Notes under the pieces: generated by a model
What the model was told of the DNA's origin: nothing
The model's input: the letters and a program-made list of their open reading frames with translations, nothing else
Databases searched by the model: none
Shown: in pieces, positions 44,296 to 56,158 of the stretch
How the letters are laid out: each line of letters starts with the position of its first letter
Numbering within the stretch: position 1 is the first letter of the stretch
Program-made: the position numbers and the translations under genes
NCBI GenBank assembly: GCA_037178975.1
Contig: JASJZH010000005.1
Span: 9,386,501-9,450,500, forward strand
DNA from: Oscheius tipulae
Lineage: Eukaryota > Nematoda > Chromadorea > Rhabditida > Rhabditidae
Length of the DNA stretch: 64,000 nucleotides
Direction: 5' to 3'

Positions 44296-47200
44296 ATGGT
44301 AAAGTTAGACCTAAAACGGCTGGGCCGTGCGTTTGAAGACAAGATGGTGGAAGGCTTCCATGCTTATGGAATGCTGCTCGGAAAGTATCCGGCCTACTTC
44401 CTCTGGGGTCCAATCCTCGTCACATTAGCCTTCCTTCCAGGACTCTTTTTCCTCAAGATAAACCTTGACCTCTACCGACTGTTCGTGCCCCTCGATGCCC
44501 CGGTATCAGCAAACTTGTCAAATGATCCAAATTGACCTTCAGGTTCGCTACGAGTTCGAGAGGACGAACGATTTCAATCGCATTCCTCTGGGAGATCTCA
44601 GTGAGACAAACCATAGGTAGGTGGTATGGGTTCGTTATCCTAATTGAGAGACAGTAGGCTGAGGAGAGGTCTCGACGGGGCTGCCGTTTTCCCTGATGTC
44701 GAATGGGACAAGTTGAGAGCTGATCTGGAAATGTTGCAAGAGGCAGAAGACCTGAACACTGGGTCGAGGTTCAAGAGAGAAATGAAAATGGAAGAGGCTA
44801 AAAGAAGTCAGATGAAGATCAACAAGGAGGCTCAGGCTGGCGGTCAGTGAGACAGAGAGACAGAGAGACTGAGAGATAGAAATTCTAGAAAACAGAAACA
44901 AAGAGGTAGAACGACCAAAAAGGCAATGAGACAGAGAGATAGAGAGACTCACAACTTACAGTCAACCTCAAAACCGATATTCTTCGCTTCTACGTCGTCC
45001 ACAAGACCTTTGAGAATCTTCTGCAGTCAAAATACTTGGGTCCTCTCTACGCCGCCACAAACGAAATGATGGGACAGACTATGGACTACAACGGCAGGAC
45101 ATGGACCCTCGAAGATTTCTGTCAGAAGGAGCCTGGAGAGGTAGGCTTTCAGTTTTCCACTAAAAACTAATTAATAGACGTGCAACAATGACCTGAACGT
45201 CTGGGTGAAACATGCCGATGTACTGTTCCGTGATGGAAAGATCAAAACCAATCCGAATCTTCAACTGTCGTATCCGGTGCTCTATCTGTTTAACAAGCCG
45301 AAAGACATTGGAAACGTCATTTACGGAGTGGATGTCGAGGGAGAGAAGAACGAGATTCAAGGAGCCAGAGTCCTTACTCTTCATTGGTAAGTCTTTCCTT
45401 GTTGTTTCGCCCTAACAGTGACATATGCCTAGTCAAAGTTTGGGCGTCGCCTTGCCCAAATGGCGCAGTCGTTTAGAGCTAGAGCTAGACAAGCCGGGTT
45501 CGATTCCTAAGCTCAACAAACTTCTTTTTGGCTGGGTAAACCCCTTTGTTTCAGGCTAATTCGCTATCCAGCGACACATGAGATGAACATGGCTTACCTG
45601 AACTTCCGTGAACGTCTGGCCAAGTTCTGGAAGGACATTTCTCTCAGGACCGACTTCGAATTTGTTCCTCACAAGTACGTTTGAATTGATGAGACAGAGA
45701 GAGAGGAGCTTTTGTACAAACTTCGTCTTTCAGTGACAAGGCCATGGACGACGAGATGATGAAGATTATCGAGGTGACCGTGCCTTTTGCCATCCCTGCC
45801 ACAATCTTGCTCATGATATTTGTGATCGGAGCCAACTGGAGCAACATACTTACCAAGTCCAAGCCTCTGGAAATGTATCTCGGTGTCTGGTCCGTCATCA
45901 TGGCTCTGATTGTCACTTTCGGGTTCTTCTTCTACATCGGCGTGCCCTTCAACCCCGTCACTTCAACCATGCCATTCCTAGTCTTATCCGTCGGTGTTGA
46001 TGACGACTTCCTGATGATAGGAGCCTGGAGAGAACTGGATCCGAGGATTTCCATTCAGAAGAGAATCGCCATGGTCATGGCGGATGCGGGTGCCAGTATC
46101 ACTGTCACTAGTTTTACAAACTTCTTCTGCTTCGGGCTCGGCTACTTCATGTGCTCGACTCCGGCTGTGGCTGACTTCTGTCTGGTTACAGCTACCGGAG
46201 TGCTGCTTGACTACATCTTCCAGGTAGGGACGGGGATGAGACGGATAGATAGCAAGTTCAGATCACCTTCTTTGGAGCAATCATTGTCTACTCTGGAATG
46301 TATGAGGAGACCGGAGGATTGGCCACCTTCATCTACAGAAGATGCTGTGTAAGTCGGGGTGAAACCATCACATTGTCTCTGTCCATCTGTCCCTCACTCC
46401 GATTACTCTAATCTGATTCTGTTCAAATACAACTCTCGTCCTGTCTCTATAAACCAGTCCCAAACTCATCTAGGTCATGTAACCTGCAACTTACTACGGT
46501 CAATATTTACACCCCCTTTCATACTGTCGCTCCGTCCATTTTTGTTCTATCTCTGTCTCTCTGTCTCTCTATCTCTCACTGTCTCTTTGTCACTCTGTAA
46601 ACTTTCCCTTTATGTTTAGTTTACCAACTTTGTCTCGTATCCTTCTTTCATAATCTTTTCTGCTAGGCTAAAAATCCTTTCCATGTCAGTCCGAGCTCCA
46701 CGAGAAGAGTATCTTGAGCTCGGAAGGTGGTCTGTCAACTCTTGTCAGGGTTTGCTTGTCGATTTTTGGTTAGGGGGCGCCAGTGACATCTTAGCGTTTT
46801 AGCAATTTATGCCAGCTTGTGTTTAGAACACGAAGATTGCCTCCATTGAAAATGGACCAAAATTGTCGACGGATACCTCTTTCGATGAGGCCAAGATCGA
46901 CATTCAGCATCATGAAGTCGCCAAAGACTGTAAGTTCATTAAATCCGTTGACAGAACACTAACTTTCTGCCATCTCCTTCGTCACCCAGCCAGAAACATA
47001 GGGACAGACACAGAGGGACAGAAATTCATTGTTTAATCCTTCAGTACCATTCATGCACAAATGGTTCGGCGACAAGTTTGCCGTCTTCATCATGCGAAAG
47101 GACGTGAGAATCATTAGCTGGATTCTGTTCATTGTCTACACCTGCGTCGCCGTTTATGGCTGCTGTGTGCTCAAAGTTGACATCAGTCCGGTCAAGTACA

Positions 47201-48787
47201 TCCGCGATGACTCCCCCATCCAGACCTTCGTAAAACTGGCCGGTCAGTCCCTTAAAATTCGAATAAATACCGAGTTTAGACAAGTACATTTGGGCTGATA
47301 ATGTGATGCCCACATTCCATGTTATGAACCCTCCGGACCTTCGAGTCACTGCCAATCGACACCGATTGAATGAGTTGATCTCTCGGTTGGAGAAGACTGA
47401 GTACTCGATTGGAAGGGTATCGACAAACTACTGGGTCTGGCAGTATCAGCAATACCTTAACGACTTTCCCAATGTCGTCATTGAGAGAGACTTCTATGAT
47501 AAGAATCTGCTAAGGGATTTCTTCAACCAGCTTGACTACAGTGGGTACTTTCGGGACGCAACCCTTAAAAACTTTGGCAAAGACTGAAAAACAGATTTCT
47601 CTATCCAGCAACCTAGGTCCCACAGTTTTTATCAGAAAAAAAGAGACAGAGAGGAGCTTTTTTTTTAGGGCGAAGGCAGCGTGGCTTTTTAGCGTCAGAT
47701 AGACAAAATGAAGACGCGACCTAAGCTATTATTTTAGGTCAGTACAGGGACAAAGTCAAGATCAACTCAACTATTTCCAACAAAGAACCGTGCGTCATCG
47801 CCTTCACATTCCAAACCTCCTTCTACGGTCTTGATAACTGGGATAAGAGACAAGGTAGATCAACCCCCAGCCTCTGAAAACCCCTGTATTAGCCGAACTG
47901 TTCCACTGGCGCCGAATCATTGCCGAGTATCCGGAATATGATAGCTTCCTGTCCGGCATCTTCAGTCCTTTCCTCATCGACCAGCGTCGTACCATCGCCC
48001 CATCCTCCATGCAGACCATCGGTTGTGCCCTGGGTACGAACTGGATGACTATTCTAAAATTTTCTTTAGCCATGATGTCCTGCATCTCGATCTTCTTCCT
48101 TCCCGACGCGCAGTCGGTCTTCTTGATGACTTGGGCCCTTCTCTCGACAACCATGGGAGTATGCGGTGGTCTGGCCTTGTTGGGTTCGGATTTGGACTCT
48201 GTCAGTATGGGATGTATTGTCATGGCTATCGGTCTCGCGATTGACTACTCAGTTCACATCTGCTACAGATACCATCGATCGGAGTGTCTAACAGCTGAAG
48301 AGAAGGTAGGTTCAGCTTTATTTAGCTCTAAATTTTGGCACAAAAGGATTCTGCGTGTTTCACCACAAAACAAACCACTTTACTCACTCAGGGGTCAAAC
48401 CCGACCCGTTTGTTTCGTAGTCGGAGCGCTAACCGACTGAGCTGTGGAGGTGAAGCTCGCTACGAAATTTTTACTGGCTCTAGAGACTGTGGCAACTGAT
48501 TGCGATGACATAGACGAACAGCAAGCCATAAACGAGACTTTCAGGTCCGAGACACCTTGAGAAGTGTCGCCTGGCCAATCTGTCAAGCTGTCGGATCCAC
48601 CCTGACCGGGCTTTTTGTCACGGCCTTCGTCCCAGCCTATCTCGTACGAGTCTTCTTCCAAACCGTCTACCTGGTCAACATTATTGGACTCTCACACGCT
48701 CTGGTGTGGCTTCCTCAGCTGATCTGTGCCCTCGATCCTTGTGAACGCGTCCCCCTGAGATCGAGAACAATCAAAGAGAAATTATAA
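44296..48787 (+). CDS. Patched-related protein with sterol-sensing domain
   Basis: Fifteen exons (44296-44502, 44543-44616, 44658-44842, 44962-45140, 45178-45386, 45555-45674, 45734-46223, 46262-46348, 46827-46929, 47045-47242, 47280-47540, 47738-47854, 47893-48033, 48070-48305, 48545-48787) encode 949 residues. TM1 (YFLWGPILVTLAFLPGLFFL) follows a short N-tail. A large lumenal or extracellular domain comes next, then the sterol-sensing domain starting FAIPATILLMIFVIG with the conserved LSVGVDDDFLMIGAW and DAGASITVTSFTNFFCFGLG. A second TM block with MGCIVMAIGLAIDYSVHICY follows a second large loop, giving the RND-type duplicated layout. Nematodes have large families of such PTR proteins, used in cuticle, moulting and membrane traffic. 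TCTTTAG lies 1 nt before the ATG. It converges with glutamine synthetase; the stops are 133 bp apart. Confidence 0.92.
44850..44950. repeat. GACAGAGA-type simple repeat in intron
   Basis: Interrupted GACAGAGAGACAGAGAGAC tract in an intron of the patched-related gene. Confidence 0.85.
45459..45524 (+). repeat. tRNA-like sequence of the GCGCAGTCGGT family
   Basis: AATGGCGCAGTCGTTTAGAG and AAGCCGGGTTCGATTCC with a TCAACAAAC tail. Very like the copy at 7483-7547. Intronic, same orientation as the host gene. Confidence 0.6.
46543..46600. repeat. TCTCTG-type simple repeat in intron
   Basis: Interrupted CTGTCTCTCTGTCTC units in the largest intron of the patched-related gene. Confidence 0.85.
48388..48449 (-). 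repeat. tRNA-like sequence, tRNA-Arg(ACG)-like
   Basis: Minus strand CAGCTCAGTCGGTTAGCGC, CTCCGACTACGAAAC and GGTCGGGTTTGACCCC. Intronic and antisense in the patched-related gene. Confidence 0.6.
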
Positions 48788-48920
48788 ACCAAAAAAGCCG
48801 GCTAGTCTACCCCGACTCATCGATTTTACGTGTGTCTTTCTCATATACATTATTCCAGAGAATTTCTATGTGCAATGCATAATAATTCATAAAATGTGTA
48901 CTGTTTCTGAAAGGTTCTGG

Positions 48921-51281
48921 CTAGAAATTGGGCACGTAGGTCATCGAGAGCTTTCGGTCTCTTCCGGACAGACAACAAGTCTTGACCAGGGCGGAGGTGA
49001 CCTGAAAATATAGTATACCCAATATTTTGTGTTTCTTCTCTCTGTCTCTGTCTCTGTCTCTGTCTCTGTCTCTGTCTCTGTCTCTGTCTCTGTCTCTGTC
49101 TCTGTCTCTGTCTCTGTCTCTGTCTCTGTCTCTGTCTCTGTCTCTGTCTCTGTCTCTGTCTCTGTCTCTGTCTCTGTCTCTGTCTCTGTCTCTGTCTCTG
49201 TCTCTGTCTCTGTCTCTGTCTCTGTCTCTGTCTCTGTCTCTGTCTCTGTCTCTGTCTCTGTCTCTGTCTCTGTCTCTGTCTCTGTCTCTGTCTCTGTCTC
49301 TGTCTCTGTCTCTGTCTCTGTCTCTGTCTCTGTCTCTGTCTCTGTCTCTGTCTCTGTCTCTGTCTCTGTCTCTGTCTCTGTCTCTGTCTCTGTCTCTGTC
49401 TCTGTCTCTGTCTCTGTCTCTGTCTCTGTCTCTGTCTCTGTCTCTGTCTCTGTCTCTGTCTCTGTCTCTGTCTCTGTCTCTGTCTCTGTCTCTGTCTTCT
49501 TACTGACTGTGTATGGATCACAGTTCGACGAAGGTCTTCGGTCCTCCAGGTAACCCTGAAACTTTTCTAGACACAAACTACAGGAAACTTACACATTGAT
49601 CATCGAAGACCTGCTTCGGGACACGGATCGAGCACTGTCTGTTGGCTACCCCCCAGGAAAAGGCATCGATCGTCTCGGTCTCATGAGCTCCCGTAAGACG
49701 TCTCTCATTGTCACGGCCACCGTGGGGGTCTGGAATTTTGTAGTGTTTGTTGTGGATTTGATCAAGTGTTAGAATTTTTCAAAACACCGAAGAACTCGTA
49801 AGTGATTTCTTGCGGTCAATTCTGGGCACTGAGGTCATGGCGCCAGAAAGGCTTCATTTGGTTTCCTAATTTTCGGGTCTAAAATTTTTATCTCAGGCTT
49901 TACAAATTTATAGAGTAGATCAAGAGTTACAACTTCGCTGAACATCGGAAACCTCAAAAATGCTTTTTTCTGCTCCGAATTGGAGCAGGTCATGTCACGA
50001 TACCTCCAACGACGAGCGTCACTGGTCCGGAACCTGTTTCTTTTGCCATTTTGTACCCATTTTTGAACACCAGAAACGTTCTCATTAACTCAGTCAAAGT
50101 AAAAAACCTCACCATAATAGGCAATGTGCTCGCAATGGACACCAGAAAGTCTCTGAATCGCCTCCTCGATGTGCTTGTACCCTCCAGTTTCGCGCATCTT
50201 CTGGGTCGAGAAGTTGCAGTGGCAGCCGGCACCTGTAATCTAAAGTGAAAACCTGTCTGCCCGGTCCTTACCATTCCAGTCTCCATCCACTGGCTTGGGA
50301 TCCAGCGAGCAGACAATTCCGAAATCTTCACAGACTCTGTAAAGAATGTAGCGCGCGATCCAGAGCTGATCGCCCATGTCGATGCCCTCACATGGTCCAA
50401 CTTGGAATTCCCATTGAGAGGGCATGGATTCGGCATTGATGCCACTTATCTTGATTCCGGCGTGCATACAGGCTCGGAAATGAGCCTCGACTACTTCTCG
50501 GCCGTAGACTTTGTTGGAGCCGACTCCGCAGTAGTAGGGACCTAAATTCAATAGTGTCTCTTTGTTTCTTTTTCTCTCTATCTCTAGAGGTCAGTACCTT
50601 GGGGAGCAGGAAATCCATTCCTAGGCCATCCATAAGGATGCTTGTCCAGATTCATCAGCGTGTACTCTTGTTCCATTCCAAACCACGGATGTTGATCCGT
50701 CGACTTATTCATTACCTCGATGCACTGACGTCGATTATTCGTTGCTGAAAGCAAGGCGGAAGTACATAATCTGTTCCGTTGGTCTAATAGGCGAACGCCT
50801 CAGTTCAATTGAAAAGACTTACGTGTCGGTTCATAATTCTTGTCGAGTGTCTCACAGAGCTTAAATTAGCTATTTGTACGAGATTGGTCTTGAACTTACC
50901 ACAAGTTTGTTTGGTCCCGGACGGAACGGATCCCGGTACATGGCCACGGGCTTGATGAATATATCCGATTCATCTCCGATAGCCTGTCCTGTCGAGGTTC
51001 CATCGAAATTCCAGATAGGAAGTTCGTCGACTGACTTTGGTTCGAAGTCGAAGGTCTTGGTCTTGGCGCGGAGAAACTCTCCGGTTCCGTCAATCCAGAT
51101 GTACTCTACCTGTAAACATAACATAGAGAGACAGAGACACACTATACCTGGACTAATCCGGATTGATCGAGCCCGCGATATGTGTCGATGACGCTGGACA
51201 GGCCGGAGATTTCTGCAAGGTTCTCATTAATCAGGGTGGATGAAAAGACTGACTATCATACTTTCTTTTGACTCCGTTCAT
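48921..51281 (-). CDS. gln: Glutamine synthetase (type II, eukaryotic)
   Basis: Ten exons (51281-51254, 51212-51148, 51109-50900, 50859-50823, 50744-50598, 50541-50272, 50232-50113, 49729-49593, 49555-49508, 49001-48921) give 380 residues. The beta-grasp N-domain contains [17 protein letters not shown] and [15 protein letters not shown]. The catalytic domain has the metal and ATP motifs [61 protein letters not shown], and the C-terminal [34 protein letters not shown] and SALVKTCCL. It makes glutamine from glutamate and ammonia with ATP, in the cytosol. Exon 4 is only 37 nt. The first and last introns use GTCAGT donors. The last intron is almost entirely a CAGAGA hexamer array. TTTTCAG lies 11 nt before the ATG. 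Confidence 0.95.
49038..49496. repeat. Near-perfect TCTCTG/CAGAGA hexanucleotide array
   Basis: About 76 uninterrupted copies of TCTCTG on the plus strand (CAGAGA on the coding strand), inside the last intron of glutamine synthetase between the acceptor at 49002 and donor at 49507. Apparent long open frames here (Arg-Gln, Thr-Glu, Ser-Leu and Ser-Val repeats) are products of the repeat, not genes. Confidence 0.97.
49897..49946. repeat. Palindromic hairpin repeat
   Basis: CTTTACAAATTTATAGAGTAG and GAGTTACAACTTCGCTGAACATC-like arms, in a glutamine synthetase intron. Degenerate left arm. Confidence 0.65.
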
Positions 51282-52467
51282 CCTGTTCAGACCTGAAAAG
51301 AATGAGATTGTAGCAAGAAAACAGGACGGAAGAAAGAGTGTTTGCGGTGCATTTACGGGAATTCACATGGCGGCCACGTGAACGCTCAAACAGGCACAGA
51401 GATCAAGCTTTTTTGGGGCTTGCTGGTGGGAGCAATGCGTTCAAGGAAACAGGAAGAACACTTAAATTTTGTAGCAAAAAAGAGGAACAGCCTGGCCTGT
51501 GTATCAACATGTCTGCGCAGAGACCAAACCATCAATGAGGACGACGCTGTAACGGACCCCCACGTATTCCAACGACGAAACTCGAAAACAATCTTTCTCT
51601 CCAAAAGATCAAATCCAGCCGAGAGTAAAAACCAAACAATGCTTCCCTCTTCGATAAGGGTAAGCAGGCTGGAGGGATTCTTACAAAAAAGTTCTCAAGG
51701 GAGAGAACAGGGGATAGGGAAGCGAACGCCGCAGATTATCATGCACCGGGTGCATGAACTCGTAATTAGGGGCGGGAGAGTACGGAACAGAGGGAGACAG
51801 ATTGTGGGAAAGAGAGAGAGACATAGAGAGAGGGCGGTCCGCGTGACAGAAGGAACTAGGGCCGAGTGTGGTCTTTGATCTGAACCGGAACAGTTCTTAA
51901 TTCTGACGGACAGCGCGATCGCTAGCCAATTACTGTTTCTTGACCTGCCCTTTTTACAATTATTGATTAGATAAGACCATGCAGAGAAAACAGTTATGGA
52001 AATTGGGAGTTATATGGCCTGAAGAATCGAGAAAGAGGATCGGCGGAAGAAGTTCGGCTTCGAAGTTTTCGGTGTCCAGACAAGATTTTTAAATTTTTTG
52101 ATGTTCTACAAAGGAAGATCAAGGACTACAACTTTGCAGAACATCGAAAATCTCAAAGATGCTTCAACTTGAAAATGGCAAAGAACCGGCGCAGATCCTA
52201 CCATAGAAAACTGTACGAGTGCGAACAGAGAGTATCAGCGGCGCTGAAGGAAGCGCATTTCATAGCCTTTTCATGTACAAAACTCTATTTTTCAACTTTT
52301 CGATGTCCTGCTAAGTTATAAAACAGATCAAGGGCTCCCCGAAATTGTGTGCGCTAGGGGGCACAAACGAAAATCAGAAGCGTAGACATTTATTATGGAA
52401 TGTAAGAGATCAGCCGGAACTAGCAGGAATGACCAGAAAGCATGGACTAGAAGTGAAACTGAAGAAG
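51282..52467. other. Intergenic region
   Basis: Between iPLA2 and glutamine synthetase, both minus strand. A plus-strand open frame at 51342-51878 (178 codons) lacks recognisable domains and splice context; I do not call it. A composite hairpin element lies at 52100-52337. Confidence 0.5.
52100..52337. repeat. Composite hairpin element, shortened copy
   Basis: Hairpin 52100-52145 (GATGTTCTACAAAG with CTACAACTTTGCAGAACATC) and half hairpin 52302-52337 (GATGTCCTGCTAAGTTATA, loop AGATCAAGGGCT), 202 bp apart. Confidence 0.7.
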
Positions 52468-55400
52468 TCACGCGCGAAGTAGGTCGACCAGTTGGTTGAC
52501 TGAGTGCCTCTCCGAGTTCATATAAATCTTAAGCAGATCTCCGTAACCCATGGATTATTGACTGACCTTCGTCTGCCAGAGCATCTCAATAAGCACCGAG
52601 TTTCTGGTCTCTGCCAGATCGATGGCCTCTGGTAGATGGGGAGAGTAGCGGAAGAAGGGAACTGGGAGAGAGTGGGCCCAGGCTCGGGCCCGAGAGACAG
52701 CAGTGCCATCGGCTGACGCCACCTGCTCGATAAGAACGCTCTTCAAGTGGACGACAGAGTCTATGACGTTGAAGACTTTTCCAACATCTCGAATCCTTGT
52801 AGGTAGATCCAAATCGATAGTCTTCGACTCGGCCACGGGAGCTTTTCCAGTGCCCAAGGTGAGCATACAACCAAGACGGACAGGTTTATGTGTGCCCTGA
52901 AAGCTAACCATCAAAAGGAGACAGGAAACTTTGTACCGAAGCGTCCATTCGACAAGCGGTGTTGTAGTTCTGGATCTCAGCAAGGAGTTCTCCACTAGGG
53001 TTGTTGGCGATGAGACCACCGTCCATCCAAATTTCATTGACTGATGGGAAATAGGTTGGGGCAGCACTAAAAGTAAGTTAATCTTTGTCTTTCTATTTCT
53101 CTATACCTCGAGCATCTAGCGGCCAGCCAAGCCGGTGTCTTCTTCGGATCGGAGAACTGTCTCTTAGAGTCCGTGAACCCAGTATTCGAAGAGAGCTGAT
53201 AAGACCGAACAATATAGAGTTCTGGAGGGGAGACATTGGCCTGACAGGTGGTGACCATAACTCTTAAAGGCTTATGAAAACGAAAGACAATAGCACGAAC
53301 CTCTTGCCCTGTTGAGCGACCTGTTCCATAGTGGTCGTCTCTCCAAATTCTTCTTTTAGCAGACGCTCGAGTGAGGCAGCATTGAAAGGTCTCTTTCCCA
53401 TGAAGACGTCGTCCTAAAACATGGAGAAGTATAGCAAGACAGAGACAGTGACAGAAAGAGACAGCGAGAGACAGAGAGAGACAGGAAGACTGGGAGAGTT
53501 TTATAGAGAGACTACCAGTTACCTTGAGTCTAAAGTAGAGATCCCTACAATGAGCTGGAGTCTTCCCCTGGGCCAGAGCTAAAGCCAGAATAGCACCGGT
53601 CGAAGTCCCGGCTAACCATTGAAAATGGTCCATGATCGGATGACCAAGTCTCCGTTGGATTTCAATTAGCATCTGAACTGAGCTTTGAGCTATTAGGGAT
53701 TAACAGTACCTGAATAAGAACTAGACCTCGGATCCCACCACCGTCCAGCGACAGGGCGAAGCACAAATTCTTCTTCTCCTCCTTGGAAATATTGTCCAGG
53801 GCCAGTCTCTGAGCAAAATCTTCCAGTTCTAAAATATTGGATAAAAGAAAAAGTTTACTGGCTAACTGTTGATTTCAGCTGCAGGAATTTCCTTCTTTCC
53901 TATGGCAATGTTCAGAAGCTCGTCGACGTGAACTCTGCAAAGATAATAAAATTTCTGAGCCAAGGTGGCATTTTCAAGCTTTCCGATGTTCTGCAAAGTT
54001 GTAGTCCTTGATCCGTTGTACAACTTTGCAGAACATCACTAAACTGAAAATTTAGATCTTAGATCAGAAAAAGATCCAGAAGTCGAGGGCTACGAGAGTA
54101 CGATTCCCGCCCGTACTGTCTCGACTGGTCACTCTATGAGACGGTACGGTGGAGACAAGCAGGTTTTAACTTGCGACATCGCGCCCTAGTCATTTTGCTA
54201 GCCAGCAACATGGATTTTCGGTTTCTTTTTTTTTTGCAAAGTTCTAGCTTTTGATCTGGTCTACAGCTTTATAGCGTCTACAACATCGGAAAGCTTGAAA
54301 ACGCTGTCTTGATCTCGAAAGCTGCTGCATAAATTTCATATGCGAACCTTCTCTTGCTGCTAGCTGAGTATTTATATACATCCAGACCGCCTGACGTTTT
54401 GATGTCGACTGAGGCATCGAAAACGAGGAGAGTCTTCACAATTAGCAGGTTCTCGCCCTGAAGATCTTTTAAAATTTTCAAGTTGGAAACAGAGCTCACC
54501 GCTACTGCTTTCATCAAAGCTGTCTCTCCTTTGCCATCCGTAACATTCACTCCGGCTCCAAACGTCAGAAGCGTTACTATGACATCCAGATCGCCCCTTT
54601 CGACCGCCAAATGCAGGGCGGTGGAACCAGATTTGTCCTTGATGTTTAGGTCAATGTGCTGGTAAGATTTGCGAAGGAGGGCTGACAGGACTTGGGCGTC
54701 AAGGCTCTTGTGCAAGACTGTCCGATTGTGACCATCTAGCTGCTCAACGACGGTGGGAGAGACCGTCGTGATCAGTTCCAGGACCCTTGGAAGGATTCCA
54801 TTTAAAAAACTGAATGTCTTACCTGTTGAGAGCCTCGGACGACTTGAGCCCGACCAGAGCGTTCAGAAGAGGACCCGAAGTTAAAGGACCTAAAGGGGCT
54901 GACAGACCTGTAACTACTGACTAATTTTTTAGGGTTTACTCCCTACCCATGAGCAGTTGAACAGTCTCAAAGTTTGAAGCCTTAATGGCACAGGAGAGTG
55001 GAGACATTCCGTCACCGTCGAGGATGAGCAGACATTTCTGAAAAGATGACGAGGTGGAGAGTTCTTGGAGGACGGAAACACTGGAGGCGGCAGCCCAGTG
55101 GACGACAGTTCGACCACGAGCATCCTGTTGGATTAGAGGGGCACCTGCATTCAGATCTCTGTCTCTGTCTTTCTATCACAATACCTGCATTCAAAAGAAG
55201 ACGAAGACACTCCATCTGGGACCGTTCAGCCGCGATGTTCAAAGGATACCGGCCATCGGCGGTTGCGTAAGCAAGCACCCTGGAAGATACCAAAGAATTC
55301 GAGGAAAAACTCACAGTTCAGTGTCTTGTTGTATCATCGAGGTCAGATAGGAGGTGAAGCCACAAGCTACAGCGTAATGGATGGCTGCCCAGTCGGGTTC

Positions 55401-55987
55401 CTTCCAAAAAATATACATGAGAGCTTCCAGGCGGGCCGCCATCTTTGATTTGTCCTGAGCAACATCGGCCAGTGGGTTTAGTTTGGCACAAAGCTGCCGG
55501 ACGGCTTTCTCGTCCGTAGACTTCCAAACACTCTGAAACTCAAAAGTCGCTGTCTCTCTGCCTCTGTTTTTCTGTTTCTCCTCTGTATCTCCTTCCCTCT
55601 ATCTCTCTGTCTCGTCTCCCAGTCTCTTAGCCTCTGTCTGTCTCTTCTATATCTCTCCTTCTGTCTCCCTCTCTACGTACCTTCGAGTCGGGAAGGAAGA
55701 TAGCATGGAAGATGGGACCATTGGACGTAGATTCCGAATGGCAAGAGAAATTGGTGAAGGCATCGTGCTTTAGCATTTTCTTCAGACGACTCTCGGTTAC
55801 CTTCTCTATCTGAACCTAAAAAGTCAAAGAGTCCCGAAATTATTCTGACCTTTTCGTCAGGCTCTCCAACCCTCGAAGAGGTCATCATTTCGGAGATTTG
55901 GGTAGTAGCAGCCGAGAACATGCTCCTAGCATTATCGTTCGTTATAGCGTTGCCCACAAAGGCTCCAACTCCACGGAGGAAACTCAT
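52468..55987 (-). CDS. Calcium-independent phospholipase A2 (group VI, ankyrin plus patatin)
   Basis: Sixteen exons (55987-55850, 55815-55681, 55532-55315, 55279-55185, 55144-54947, 54907-54823, 54785-54500, 54457-54348, 53934-53867, 53828-53710, 53672-53523, 53413-53301, 53262-53107, 53066-52937, 52896-52567, 52527-52468) give 796 residues, the usual iPLA2-beta size. The N-terminal half holds ankyrin repeats (for example GSTALHLAVERGDLDVI and GRTVVHWAAASS). The patatin domain has the oxyanion glycines LDGGGIRG (about 471), the nucleophile GTSTG (about 507) and the catalytic Asp WMDGG (about 640). It hydrolyses the sn-2 ester of phospholipids. The first exon is preceded by TTTAG 1 nt before the ATG and lies 171 bp downstream of the FAM114A-type gene, an operon-like gap. 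Introns of 38-42 nt are present; a composite hairpin element is in the intron 53935-54347. Confidence 0.93.
53985..54288. repeat. Composite triple-hairpin element, copy
   Basis: Left hairpin 53985-54037 is nearly perfect (GATGTTCTGCAAAGTTGTAG with TACAACTTTGCAGAACATC). The centre at about 54100-54155 pairs CCCGTACTGTCTC with GAGACGGTACGG. The right hairpin 54233-54288 is degenerate. Hairpin spacing is 248 bp. Confidence 0.85.
55555..55672. repeat. TCTCTG-type simple repeat in intron
   Basis: Interrupted CTCTGTCTC units in an iPLA2 intron. Confidence 0.85.
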
Positions 55988-56158
55988 CCTAAACTTTCTA
56001 TTTTTGAAAGCATGAAGATGCTCAGAGATCAGAGGGAAAGAACCCAGAAAATGAGAAAATTATTAGTTGAAAGATTTATTATTCCCGCTTGATAAACACT
56101 ATACGTAACTCTATTTCACCATATCACAGGATTATGTTTCGGAGACCCAAGTATCGAT

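Noticed and set aside
48850..49576. Long open frames encoding Arg-Gln, Thr-Glu, Ser-Leu or Ser-Val repeats
   Set aside because: They are produced by the hexamer array inside the last glutamine synthetase intron; the true exons flank it in a consistent phase.
51342..51878. 178-codon plus-strand open frame upstream of glutamine synthetase
   Set aside because: Basic, low-complexity in its second half (GA-repeat derived), no recognised domain, and no clear splice or start context.
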